Assembly: GCA_000209815.1 (NCBI GenBank)
Contig: FP929036.1
Span: 1,199,110 to 1,263,109 of the forward strand
Direction of reading: 5' to 3'
Length of the DNA: 64,000 nt
Source of the DNA: Butyrivibrio fibrisolvens 16/4
Lineage (GTDB): Bacteria > Bacillota > Clostridia > Lachnospirales > Lachnospiraceae
Of the stretch, positions 56,167 to 62,969 are shown piece by piece (positions within the stretch are counted from its first letter, which is position 1; the number at the start of each line of letters is the position of its first letter). The translations under genes were made by a program, and so were the position numbers. The notes under the pieces were generated by a model. The model was given only the letters and a program-made list of their open reading frames with translations, was not told the origin of the DNA and made no database searches.

Positions 56167-56553
56167 TCATGGTAAATTTTTTTTGTAAAGAATAGCCTTA
56201 TTCTTAAGGAGTCTTTTCCATTCTTTTTCACGAATGGTTTGGAATGTAATCACAGAGTTTTTATACTCAGGATTGTCAGTAGATGTTGCCAGTCGAACAA
56301 TAGCTTTCAGATGAATATTATTATCAATTATAATATCTTTTAATGCGACGGCGCTATTAGGTTTATTGGCTTCAATAATGTAGTCTGGATCTTCAACGGT
56401 GGTTTTAATATATCCAAGATAAAGATTGAAGTCATTAGGATGGCGTTGCTTTATGTGTTGGAGACGCTCATTGGTTAATATTACATCATCTGTTACTATA
56501 TCTTCTGTAACACATTTATAAATAGCTTTATGGAGCTTAGCTATATTATTCAT
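56167..56553 (-). CDS. PBECR-type nuclease domain protein, putative toxin
   Basis: 128 residues. ILTNERLQHIKQRHPNDFNLY, then DPDYIIEANKPNSAVALKDI and NSVITFQTIREKEWKRLLKN match the phage-Barnase-EndoU-ColicinE5/D-RelE-like nuclease group, with the conserved His, Arg/Lys and late Thr. Such domains occur as phage or toxin modules. It has no partner antitoxin beside it. It lies between the two 48-bp direct repeats, so the segment may move as a unit. Confidence 0.65.
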   Translation of the reverse strand: MNNIAKLHKAIYKCVTEDIVTDDVILTNERLQHIKQRHPNDFNLYLGYIKTTVEDPDYIIEANKPNSAVALKDIIIDNNIHLKAIVRLATSTDNPEYKNSVITFQTIREKEWKRLLKNKAILYKKNLP

Positions 56554-56674
56554 TGTTGGATTCTTTCTAGTAGCTGATTAATCAAGCTACTTGTATATTG
56601 TAACACAGATAATGCGAACATACAATCGAAAAATGTTCGAAAAATGTTCGGACTCATAAAATCAAACTATCTGC

Positions 56675-56722
56675 TTTGGAATGACTTGCTTTTCTCTAGG
56701 CGTAAGCTACGGAAAAGACCAT
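56675..56722 (+). repeat. 48-bp direct repeat, right copy
   Basis: Matches 55935-55982 with two T/C differences. It overlaps the 5' region of the DUF4317-like gene (start 56771 or possibly 56681). Confidence 0.75.
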
Positions 56723-56770
56723 AAGAAAAAGAAGTACAACAGTTTTATACAAAACGCAAGGAACACAAAC

Positions 56771-57391
56771 ATGGGACAGATAAACAGAGACGACATGCTG
56801 GAGCTGACACGCAGATTCACATCAGCTCGCAGCAACCTAGCAAGAATCGCAGGTGCCTACATAGATGAGGAAGGCTATATAGACGGCACTTTTAATACAA
56901 GCTTCCTGAGCCTAAAGGGAGCGGAAAAGAACAGATGCCTGGATATCGCAAAGACGATACCATTTGCAAAGCCAAATGAGGAGTTGATTCAGTATAAAAT
57001 TCCCGGGCTGGGGCCAGGTTCTATCTGGCAGATGATATATGCAATTCGTGAATGCGAATTGAAAAACGATGCGCTGATGCTGAATCTATACGAGCTGATT
57101 GCAGAGAAATATCCTAAGGGAAGACCCTATGCCATATATGTATACTATGGTGCTTATGATGTGCCAATCAAGGGCAGCGACAAGTCTTATCAGGATGAAT
57201 CAGAAGAGGTTTATAAGTATCTGATAATGGCGATTTCCCCAGTGGATGAGGAGCAGGTGCCCCATTCGCCGGAGGCGGGATTCCTATATCCAGCATTTAC
57301 AAATAGAAGCACAGATATAAATCATGTGAATTTCTATAGCCAGGATTATGAGGAAGCCAGAGAGTTGATGAAATTTTTGGATATTTTGTAG
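56771..57391 (+). CDS. DUF4317-like protein, short form
   Basis: 206 residues if started at MGQINRDDMLELTRRFTSARS (56771). A longer frame from 56681 would begin inside the direct repeat and is less likely. It matches the N-terminal half of DUF4317 (YIDEEGYIDGTFNTSFLSL, YVYYGAYDVPIKGSDKSY, SEEVYKYLIMAISPVD, GFLYPAFTNRSTDINHVNFYSQD). Full-length relatives are nearly twice as long, so this copy stops early or is a natural short form. Function unknown. Confidence 0.7.
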   Translation: MGQINRDDMLELTRRFTSARSNLARIAGAYIDEEGYIDGTFNTSFLSLKGAEKNRCLDIAKTIPFAKPNEELIQYKIPGLGPGSIWQMIYAIRECELKNDALMLNLYELIAEKYPKGRPYAIYVYYGAYDVPIKGSDKSYQDESEEVYKYLIMAISPVDEEQVPHSPEAGFLYPAFTNRSTDINHVNFYSQDYEEARELMKFLDIL

Positions 57392-57419
57392 GACAGGCAC
57401 AACGAATGGGAGGATAACT

Positions 57420-57983
57420 ATGGATGCTAGAGAGTATTTGGAAATATTGCATGTTGCGGAAAGGCTAAAAGATACGCCAAGGCACTGTACAACTACAAAA
57501 CGTAGGACAGAAAGTGTGGCTGAACATAGCTGGCGAATTTCGCTTATGGCCTTTTTATTAAGACATGAATTCAAAGATTTAGATATAAATAAGGTAGTTG
57601 ATATGTGCCTTATACATGATCTTGGCGAGTGCTTTACAGGCGATATTCCAACTTTTGTAAAGACTGACTCTGATAGAGAAGTTGAAGATTCATTATTAAA
57701 TCAGTGGGTAAAAACGCTTCCTGCAGAATTATCTGAAGACATAGTGGCACTTTATAAAGAAATGGATGCACAAGAAACTAAGGAAGCGAAGCTTTATAAA
57801 TCACTAGATAAACTAGAAGCCTTGATTCAGCACAATGAATCGCCACTTGATACTTGGTCCGAGAATGAGTTTGAACTCAACAAGACCTACGCATTCGATA
57901 CAGTAGCGTTTTCCTCTTGGCTTACAGAATTGCGAGAGGTAATTTTAGAAGACACTATGAAAAAGATAGAATCGGAGAGTTAA
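57420..57983 (+). CDS. HD-domain phosphohydrolase (YfbR-like)
   Basis: 187 residues behind GGGAGGATAAC. The metal site is complete: His in SVAEHSWR near 36, HD in CLIHDLGECF near 66-67, and Asp in SLDKLEAL near 128. This layout fits 5'-deoxynucleotidase/HD hydrolases of the YfbR group, which remove phosphate from dNMPs. Cytoplasmic. Confidence 0.85.
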   Translation: MDAREYLEILHVAERLKDTPRHCTTTKRRTESVAEHSWRISLMAFLLRHEFKDLDINKVVDMCLIHDLGECFTGDIPTFVKTDSDREVEDSLLNQWVKTLPAELSEDIVALYKEMDAQETKEAKLYKSLDKLEALIQHNESPLDTWSENEFELNKTYAFDTVAFSSWLTELREVILEDTMKKIESES

Positions 57984-57984
57984 G

Positions 57985-58024
57985 CAAATTTGCAATGATT
58001 TACGGAATAAACGTTGTTTTCTAG
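57985..58024 (+). repeat. 40-bp block shared with 59460-59499, ending inside a TACGGAA site
   Basis: Identical for 40 bases, including TACGGAA (58001-58007) and 17 bases of the 23-base spacer; then the two loci diverge and this one has no right arm. Confidence 0.75.
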
Positions 58025-58054
58025 GTGAAGAGAGGGCGGGTTTTTCGATTATTT

Positions 58055-58269
58055 ATGTTTTTCAAGAAAAAATTGAGAAAAAAGAATATGATAAATCAAC
58101 CAAGAAACCTGTTATTAAGGCTAGTATATGCACTGGAGAACAGGTTGCGGGTTTTAAAGATATTTTCACAGGGGTATTTGAAGATGTAATGTTGATTAAA
58201 ACTCCTGAAGATCTTGCAGTCTTTAAAGAAATGTATGATATAAAAGAAGAAATAGAAAAGATATATTAA
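58055..58269 (+). CDS. Small conserved protein (frameshifted)
   Basis: Starts MFFKKKLRKK at 58055. One A is missing from the run at 58078-58083; with it the frame continues EYDKSTKKPVIKASICTGEQ, then VAGFKDIFTGVFEDVMLIKTPEDL, giving about 71 residues. Short proteins with this GEQVAGFKD core are familiar in Lachnospiraceae but have no established role. Confidence 0.55.
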
Positions 58270-58289
58270 AAGGAAGATATTACGTCCAG

Positions 58290-58366
58290 ATGAGTTGCTG
58301 CGGTGCAGTCTATGAACTTGATCCGAAGATTTTGCTTTTTGCCCTAAGTGCGACATGAGGTTCTAA
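58290..58366 (+). CDS. Small zinc-ribbon peptide (frameshifted)
   Basis: MSCCGAVYELDPKILLF, then after one added base near 58331-58341 CPKCDMRF and stop. Two cysteine pairs would form a minimal zinc ribbon of 25 residues. Preceded by AGGAAG. Plausible but short. Confidence 0.35.
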
Positions 58367-58367
58367 T

Positions 58368-58538
58368 ATGAAAACAATTAAACATATTTTTGATGGCGAC
58401 TTATGAAAAGAACTAAAGCTATATCCATATATATCGCAGTTAGCAATTGGCGGGGTTGATTATCTAGGCTATGTGAGCAAATTATTGATTATTTTAATAG
58501 CTATAAGAATTGCTTACAGTAGTAACAAAAAGATATAA
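58368..58538 (+). pseudogene. Short gene interrupted by a stop codon
   Basis: MKTIKHIFDGDL, stop (TGA), then KELKLYPYISQLAIGGVDYL and a membrane helix in the same frame to SSNKKI. One base change would give 56 residues. Family unknown. Confidence 0.35.
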
Positions 58539-58602
58539 TTGAATCGAGAATAGGAAAGGGATATCAGTAATGTATAAGCTAAGACAAATCGCAGCTTATC
58601 GC

Positions 58603-58637
58603 GACCTCTATCACATTATGTGATGGAGGTCTATTTT
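58603..58637 (+). terminator. Strong terminator
   Basis: GACCTCTATCACAT pairs with ATGTGATGGAGGTC (14 bp, one mismatch), followed by TATTTTTT. An ATAAGCT/AGCTTAT hairpin precedes it. Of the remaining gene-free stretch 58638-58772, nothing is recognisable. Confidence 0.75.
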
Positions 58638-58772
58638 TTCTTACGATTATACCGAGTACTATTTGATTATGATATTTACCCCTAAACATATTTTTTTCGC
58701 CTAAATCGAGTTGATATTAGGTGAAAAATTGCCTAATGCATTTCTGCAAATTATATTCTCCAGCTGCATCAG

Positions 58773-58961
58773 AATCTTTATCGTTTTACAAATAGAAGTA
58801 TAGGCGGACATTTTAAAAACAGTGATAATCATATAGAGACACCTATTGCTATTGATAGAATATGTGAGGAGTTTAATAGATTGTCAGCTACCGAAGAAGT
58901 ACTTGAACGTCGAGGAAGTGGTAGGGGCACTTATTATGTAAGGAAAGATGCACTTGTTTGA
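58773..58961 (+). pseudogene. Regulator fragment ending in a winged helix
   Basis: An open stretch without start codon: NLYRFTNRSIGGHFKNSDNH, then IETPIAIDRICEEFNRLSATEEVLERRGSGRGTYYVRK. The RRGSGRGTYYVRK end resembles the wing of Schlafen/AlbA_2-type regulators such as the gene at 39182. Probably a remnant. Confidence 0.35.
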
Positions 58962-59097
58962 TAAGTGGGACTTATGGGCTTGGGGAATAGCTAAAAATCG
59001 GCCTTGTGGAGGTATTTGTAAAAATGTTTCCACAAGGCTTTCTTAATGCACAGAAATAAGATATAGTAGATAAAAATGATTTTAGGAGAAATGGATT

Positions 59098-59400
59098 TTG
59101 AAAAAGATAACTAATTTGATGTTAATTATACTGAATTTATGTGCTTGCGCTTGTCTGCTTTATTTTGGTTATTTGTTTGTTTCTGGAAGTGATGTGGTAG
59201 CTTATCCGGATGCAATGATACCAATGAAAGATTGGGAACGAGGCGGAATGGCATTAACAATGGGATTATTCCCTCTTTTTATTGCAAACCTTTTAGGGTA
59301 TTTATACATTCAACTAGGAAGTAAGAAGATGCGAAGGATTCTTTTTATTCCATCTTTGGTTTGCTTGGGATTAGTGGCTTGTTATTGGAATATAGGCTAA
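59098..59400 (+). CDS. Small membrane protein
   Basis: 100 residues from a TTG at 59098, 9 bases after AGGAGA. Three membrane helices with an extracytoplasmic loop (DVVAYPDAMIPMKDWERGG). No family recognised. Single-gene module followed by a promoter-leader block. Confidence 0.5.
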   Translation: MKKITNLMLIILNLCACACLLYFGYLFVSGSDVVAYPDAMIPMKDWERGGMALTMGLFPLFIANLLGYLYIQLGSKKMRRILFIPSLVCLGLVACYWNIG

Positions 59401-59402
59401 AG

Positions 59403-59465
59403 AGCATAGATAATCGACGTTTGTAGGGCTCTTTTGTTAAAGAAAAATCTCGACAAATTCAAATT
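59403..59465 (+). repeat. Leader/repeat block shared with 47265-47325
   Basis: AATCGACGTTTGTAGGGCTCTTTTGTTAAAG, then TCGACAAATTCAAATTTG. It follows the same order as the block before repeat B copy 3, but then runs into the TACGGAA array instead. Confidence 0.5.
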
Positions 59466-59475
59466 TGCAATGATT

Positions 59476-59512
59476 TACGGAATAAACGTTGTTTTCTAGA
59501 AGTTTTACCGTA
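59476..59512. repeat. TACGGAA-N23-TaCCGTA site (a)
   Basis: Left arm perfect, right arm one mismatch, spacer exactly 23. Its left part is duplicated at 57985-58024. Confidence 0.6.
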
Positions 59513-59538
59513 AGTATTTTTGTTAATTGGCAAATGAT

Positions 59539-59574
59539 TACGGAATAATCTCGAAAACAAACTTTCTTTCCGTA
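59539..59574. repeat. TACGGAA-N22-TTCCGTA site (b)
   Basis: Perfect arms, 22-base spacer. Confidence 0.65.
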
Positions 59575-59632
59575 AATAGAATGGCTAAACTAAAAGTTGA
59601 CATGGATTGACTAGTATAATTTGGCTCCATGC

Positions 59633-59670
59633 TACGGAACAAAACTGGATAAATATGGAGTTGTTCCGTA
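59633..59670. repeat. TACGGAA-N24-TTCCGTA site (c)
   Basis: Perfect arms, 24-base spacer. A TATAAT (59615-59620) ends 12 bases before it, so the site would lie at the start of a transcript or block it. Confidence 0.65.
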
Positions 59671-59696
59671 ATTCTTAAAGAAGTAAGAAAAATTGT

Positions 59697-59733
59697 TACG
59701 GAAAAAGAAGGGGAATCATTGTATTATTCTGTA
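59697..59733. repeat. TACGGAA-N23-TTCtGTA site (d)
   Basis: One mismatch in the right arm, spacer exactly 23. The following leader block (59783-59800, AAATCGTAATTTTTAGAGGC) matches the one at 40936 and leads into the TraX-like gene. Confidence 0.6.
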
Positions 59734-59838
59734 AATGAAAGTGAAATAACATGATTCAATATAAAAAGACAATGAAATTAACAAATCGTAATTTTTAGAG
59801 GCAAATTATATTCCAGGATAATTTATGAAAGGGATAAA

Positions 59839-60574
59839 ATGGAAAAGAAATTAAACTCCAATCATCTTAAAATAATAGCAATTATTGCCATGACGATAGA
59901 TCATGCTGCCAATTTATTCTATCCATCGTTCCCCGCACAGCCGCTTCCTATTGCGTTACATATTATAGGAAGGCTGACGGCTCCGATTATGTGGTTTTTC
60001 ATCGCAGAGGGCTATCATTACACACATAACATAAAAAGTATCTGCTTAGACTGGGCATATTTGCCATAATCTCGCATTTTGCGTACTGTTTTGCTTTTGG
60101 AATAAACTTCGTTCCGCTTAAAACAGGTATCTTTAATCAGACAAGCGTCATGTACCCATTGTTTATAGCAGTGTTGGTACTGTGGCTTCAGGATTCAGAG
60201 TTCAGGTATAAAGTGCTGAAACATATCCTGATTTTTGTACTTGTATGGAGTGCTTTTTCTGCGGATTGGAGTTGTATCGCGGTGCTGTCGATCATAGGCA
60301 TTCACAGACATCGCGGTGATCTAAAAAACAAACGCTTATCATGATGCTATGGGTTATGTTGTATGCAGTAGTGTCGTTTTTCTTTGTAAATAAAGTTCAC
60401 GGAATCATAGAATTGTTTGTTATCCTTGTATATCCGCTTATGAAACGTTATGACGGACAGCGAGGAAAAGCTAAATGGCTAAAATGGTTTTTCTATATTT
60501 ACTATCCGGCACATCTTGTTGTTATTGGAATCATAAGAATTATTACGTATGGTGATACTCCAATATTGTTCTGA
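59839..60574 (+). CDS. TraX-family membrane protein (two frameshifts)
   Basis: About 245 residues after adding one A at each of two runs (60033-60037 and 60323-60328): HYTHNIKKYLLRLGIFAIIS and GDLKKQTLIMMLWVML. Nine or so membrane helices. KIIAIIAMTIDHAANLFYP and RLTAPIMWFFIAEGYHYT are hallmark TraX segments. TraX acetylates pilin in F plasmids; Firmicute relatives are probable membrane acyltransferases on mobile or accessory DNA. Confidence 0.8.
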
Positions 60575-60672
60575 CAAGCAAGAATCTGCGAGGAAATGCG
60601 ATAGTAAGTTATATTGGAAGATAATCGCACAACTTCAAGTTTGCTGAAATAATTATATTCCAGCATAATAGA

Positions 60673-60753
60673 CTAGACAGTAATTTGCAAAGAGAAGAAA
60701 TTCTTCCAAGTGAGAGATTCTTTGCTTTTAAGATGAAATTGGAAGAGTGGTAG
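60673..60753 (+). pseudogene. ParB fragment
   Basis: LDSNLQREEILPSERFFAFK followed by MKLEEW matches residues ~115-140 of the ParB at 32501 and then stops. Nothing else of the gene remains. The piece is preceded by an AATCGCACAACTTCAAGTTTG block (60622). Confidence 0.75.
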
Positions 60754-60816
60754 CGGAATAGGAGCATTTTTTATGGGAGAAATAATGAACCTACTTTATG
60801 ATAAGTTTCTTGATTA

Positions 60817-60871
60817 CAAAAAGCGTCGTAGGATAGCACACCAGCACAGGCAGCTATCGCAAATAAGTAAT
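60817..60871 (+). ncRNA. 55-nt repeated element (copy 4)
   Basis: Perfect GATAGC/GCTATC stem; 50 or more of 55 positions match the other copies. Here the next terminator (60907-60934) is shared with the convergent XRE gene. Confidence 0.55.
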
Positions 60872-60906
60872 CTGAGATTACTACACTGAGTTGCATAATG
60901 GAAGTA

Positions 60907-60936
60907 GAAAAGTAGAGATTTTTCTCTACTTTTCTT
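60907..60936. terminator. Bidirectional terminator
   Basis: GAAAAGTAGAGA pairs perfectly with TCTCTACTTTTC (12 bp, 4-nt loop). It overlaps the 3' end of the XRE gene. Confidence 0.75.
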
Positions 60937-61243
60937 GCCATAATTTAATAGTTTTTAAAAGTTTCTCCTTTTGTTCATTATCTAAATTTTTTATCACATC
61001 CCAGAGAGCATTATCAATTGATGATTTTTTATAGTCTGGTTCAATGTTTCCCACGAGTTCATCGAGAGTAATTCCCATAAGTTTAGAATAGTAAATAAGA
61101 AGTCTGAGGGACATAGCGGTACGTCCGTTTTCTACATTACTGATATAGCCAGGAGTAACCTCTAGTGCATTAGCTACCTGGTTTTGTGTCATTCCAAGAC
61201 CAATTCTATAGTTCTTTATTTGTTCACCGTAGTTTTCGTTCAT
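60926..61243 (-). CDS. XRE-family repressor, paralogue 2
   Basis: 105 residues, with the same HTH and tail as the protein at 47386-47700; the stretch GYISNVENGRTAMSLRLLIY is identical. Differences cluster in the tail (VGNIEPDYKKSSIDNALWDV). It diverges from the metallophosphoesterase gene, with operator-like repeats between. Confidence 0.88.
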   Translation of the reverse strand: MNENYGEQIKNYRIGLGMTQNQVANALEVTPGYISNVENGRTAMSLRLLIYYSKLMGITLDELVGNIEPDYKKSSIDNALWDVIKNLDNEQKEKLLKTIKLWQEK

Positions 61244-61354
61244 AATAGCACCTCATCTATTAATAATATACATAATTATATAATTAGTATTGACTTATTT
61301 GATAGTATTTGATTAGTATTATAAGTATACAGTAAGTATAGAGAGGGATTTGAA
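61244..61354. promoter_or_regulatory. Divergent promoter/operator region of XRE paralogue 2
   Basis: CTATTAATAATATACAT, ATTAGTATTGACT and ATAGTATTTGATTAGTAT follow the same order as in 47701-47812. TTGACT serves as -35 toward the phosphoesterase. Ribosome site GAGAGGGA precedes the ATG. Confidence 0.55.
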
Positions 61355-61942
61355 ATGAAATATTATATAAGTGATCTACATTTATTTCATAAGGCTTCAA
61401 TTGAATTTGACGATAGACCTTATAAAGATATTGAAGCGATGCATGATTACATTAGGACAAAATGGAATAATAAAATAACGAATGGTGATACGGTCTATAT
61501 TCTTGGAGATATGAGTATACGTGGACAAAAAGAAAACCTTATTTCTTTTGTTTCAACACTAAAAGGGCAGAAAGTCCTTGTTAAGGGAAATCACGATGAT
61601 GTTTCCGATTATAGATATCAGCAATTATTTATGGAAATCTGCGATTATAAAGAAGTACATGATTCTTTTGAAGGAAAGAATTATGACTTGGTGCTAAGTC
61701 ATTATCCAATTTTTAGCTGGAAAAATATGGGTAGAGGCTGGATTCATTTGTATGGTCATACTCATAATAGCGTGGAGGATGAATTGTATATAAAAACTCT
61801 CGATGACATGGTGAACAATTGTGAACATATGCAAAGAGGACCAGTTTGTGCTATAAATGTGGGCTGCATGAAGCCTTGGATGAATTATGAGCCTAGGACA
61901 TTAAAAGAAATTATAGATGGTTACAGCCTTTGCACCTGCTAA
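61355..61942 (+). CDS. Calcineurin-like metallophosphoesterase
   Basis: 195 residues. Metal-binding motifs in order: SDLHLFH (residues 6-12), GDMSIRGQ near 51, KGNHDD near 77, SHYP near 116 and GHTHNS near 132. This set fits small phage-type or accessory phosphoesterases. It is controlled by the divergent XRE repressor. Substrate unknown (nucleic acid or nucleotide are both possible). Confidence 0.9.
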   Translation: MKYYISDLHLFHKASIEFDDRPYKDIEAMHDYIRTKWNNKITNGDTVYILGDMSIRGQKENLISFVSTLKGQKVLVKGNHDDVSDYRYQQLFMEICDYKEVHDSFEGKNYDLVLSHYPIFSWKNMGRGWIHLYGHTHNSVEDELYIKTLDDMVNNCEHMQRGPVCAINVGCMKPWMNYEPRTLKEIIDGYSLCTC

Positions 61943-61951
61943 TATAAAAGA

Positions 61952-62022
61952 TGCAAAAAGTGCACTATAATAATAAAATAAAGTGCAATAATTGCACTTT
62001 TTAATTTACAAAAGTGCAAATG
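61952..62022. promoter_or_regulatory. Repeated AAAGTGCA operators in front of the HTH-MNT gene
   Basis: AAAAGTGCACT (61956), the palindrome AAAGTGCAAT-A-ATTGCACTTT (61980-62000) and AAAAGTGCAAA (62009). The palindrome with its T-run can also terminate the upstream gene. Three matching half-sites before an HTH protein gene suggest autorepression. Confidence 0.6.
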
Positions 62023-62052
62023 AGATGTATAATTATTTCAGGAGGCATAACT

Positions 62053-62529
62053 ATGGCTGAGTCTTTAAAAGATATTAGAAGAGCAATTGGATATACGCAA
62101 AGTCAGGCTGCAGAGTACCTTAAGGTGTCTGTTCGTTCTTATAAATCCTATGAGAATGATCCAGATAAAGTTAATTCGATTAAGTATTCTTATATGATTG
62201 ATGCATTGGGGAAGCTTAACGTAATTGATGAAACGCATGGTATTTTGAGCATTGATGATATTAAGAAAAAATGCTCAGATGTTTTCAAGGATTATGATAT
62301 CTCATATTGTTTTCTGTTTGGCTCATATTCAAAAGGGATTGCCAAAGAAGATAGTGATGTAGATTTGTTAATTTCATCTACTGTTAAGGGTTTGAAGTTT
62401 TATGGATTAGTAGAAAAGGTTTCTACGGCATTACATAAAAAAGTGGATTTATTGGATATGGACCAGTTGGTAAATAATCCTGAATTGCTAAATGAAATAT
62501 TAATGGATGGTATAAAAATATATGGATAA
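62053..62529 (+). CDS. mntA: HTH-MNT antitoxin (nucleotidyltransferase)
   Basis: 158 residues from the ATG behind GGAGGCATAAC. Residues 1-55 are an XRE-type HTH (LKDIRRAIGYTQSQAAEYLKVSVRSYKSYEND). Residues ~75-158 are a minimal nucleotidyltransferase with FLFGSYSKGIAKEDSDVDLLI, i.e. the GSxxxG and DxD catalytic motifs. In MntA/HepT systems the MNT protein AMPylates and neutralises the HEPN toxin. The HTH fusion allows it to regulate its own promoter. It overlaps the HEPN gene by 8 bases. Confidence 0.88.
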   Translation: MAESLKDIRRAIGYTQSQAAEYLKVSVRSYKSYENDPDKVNSIKYSYMIDALGKLNVIDETHGILSIDDIKKKCSDVFKDYDISYCFLFGSYSKGIAKEDSDVDLLISSTVKGLKFYGLVEKVSTALHKKVDLLDMDQLVNNPELLNEILMDGIKIYG

Positions 62530-62854
62530 TGTTAAGTATGATGGCTATTACTTGGACAAGATAAGAAAAGACCTACTTTTTATTGATAGAAATATGTTAG
62601 GTGTAACGAAACCGGAGTTTGAAGAAAATGAAATACTTCAAGATTCAATGATGTTTCGTTTGATACAAGTATCTGAAAATGCAAGGAAATTATCTGAAGA
62701 GTTCAGAGCATCACAAAGTGATATTCCTTGGGGAGATATATTCGGATTACGAAATAAAATAGTTCATGATTATGGGCAGGTGGATTTAAAGATTGTATAT
62801 GAAACGTTGGTGTATGATATACCAGATGTATATGAGCTGTTAAAGGATTTATAG
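62522..62854 (+). CDS. hepT: HEPN ribonuclease toxin (HepT-like)
   Basis: 110 residues, helical. The catalytic HEPN motif R-x4-H is RNKIVHDYG near residue 82, with the Tyr that is AMPylated in HepT two residues later. SENARKLSEEFRAS is the other core helix. With the preceding gene it forms a type VII toxin-antitoxin pair in the usual antitoxin-first order. Confidence 0.9.
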   Translation: MDNVKYDGYYLDKIRKDLLFIDRNMLGVTKPEFEENEILQDSMMFRLIQVSENARKLSEEFRASQSDIPWGDIFGLRNKIVHDYGQVDLKIVYETLVYDIPDVYELLKDL

Positions 62855-62861
62855 AGCTCAG

Positions 62862-62892
62862 AGGACTTCGATTTTATTCGAGGTCCTTTTAT
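62862..62892 (+). terminator. Terminator after HEPN gene
   Basis: AGGACTTCGA (62862-62871) pairs with TCGAGGTCCT (62878-62887) with one wobble; TTTT follows. Confidence 0.75.
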
Positions 62893-62969
62893 TTTATAGA
62901 AAATAAAGATAAAACTGTCATAATTGAATGCAAATAAAGAAGTGGCATTAACTAGAGGAGACAACCGAA

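Noticed and set aside
59597-59620. TTGACA...TATAAT promoter before site (c)
   Set aside because: The spacer is only 12 bases, too short for a normal sigma-A promoter with that -35; the TATAAT alone may still act.
33656-60871. Integron attC sites
   Set aside because: Copies of the 55-nt element lack the RYYYAAC/GTTRRRY core sites, are not the typical imperfect long palindromes, and no integrase is visible in the window.
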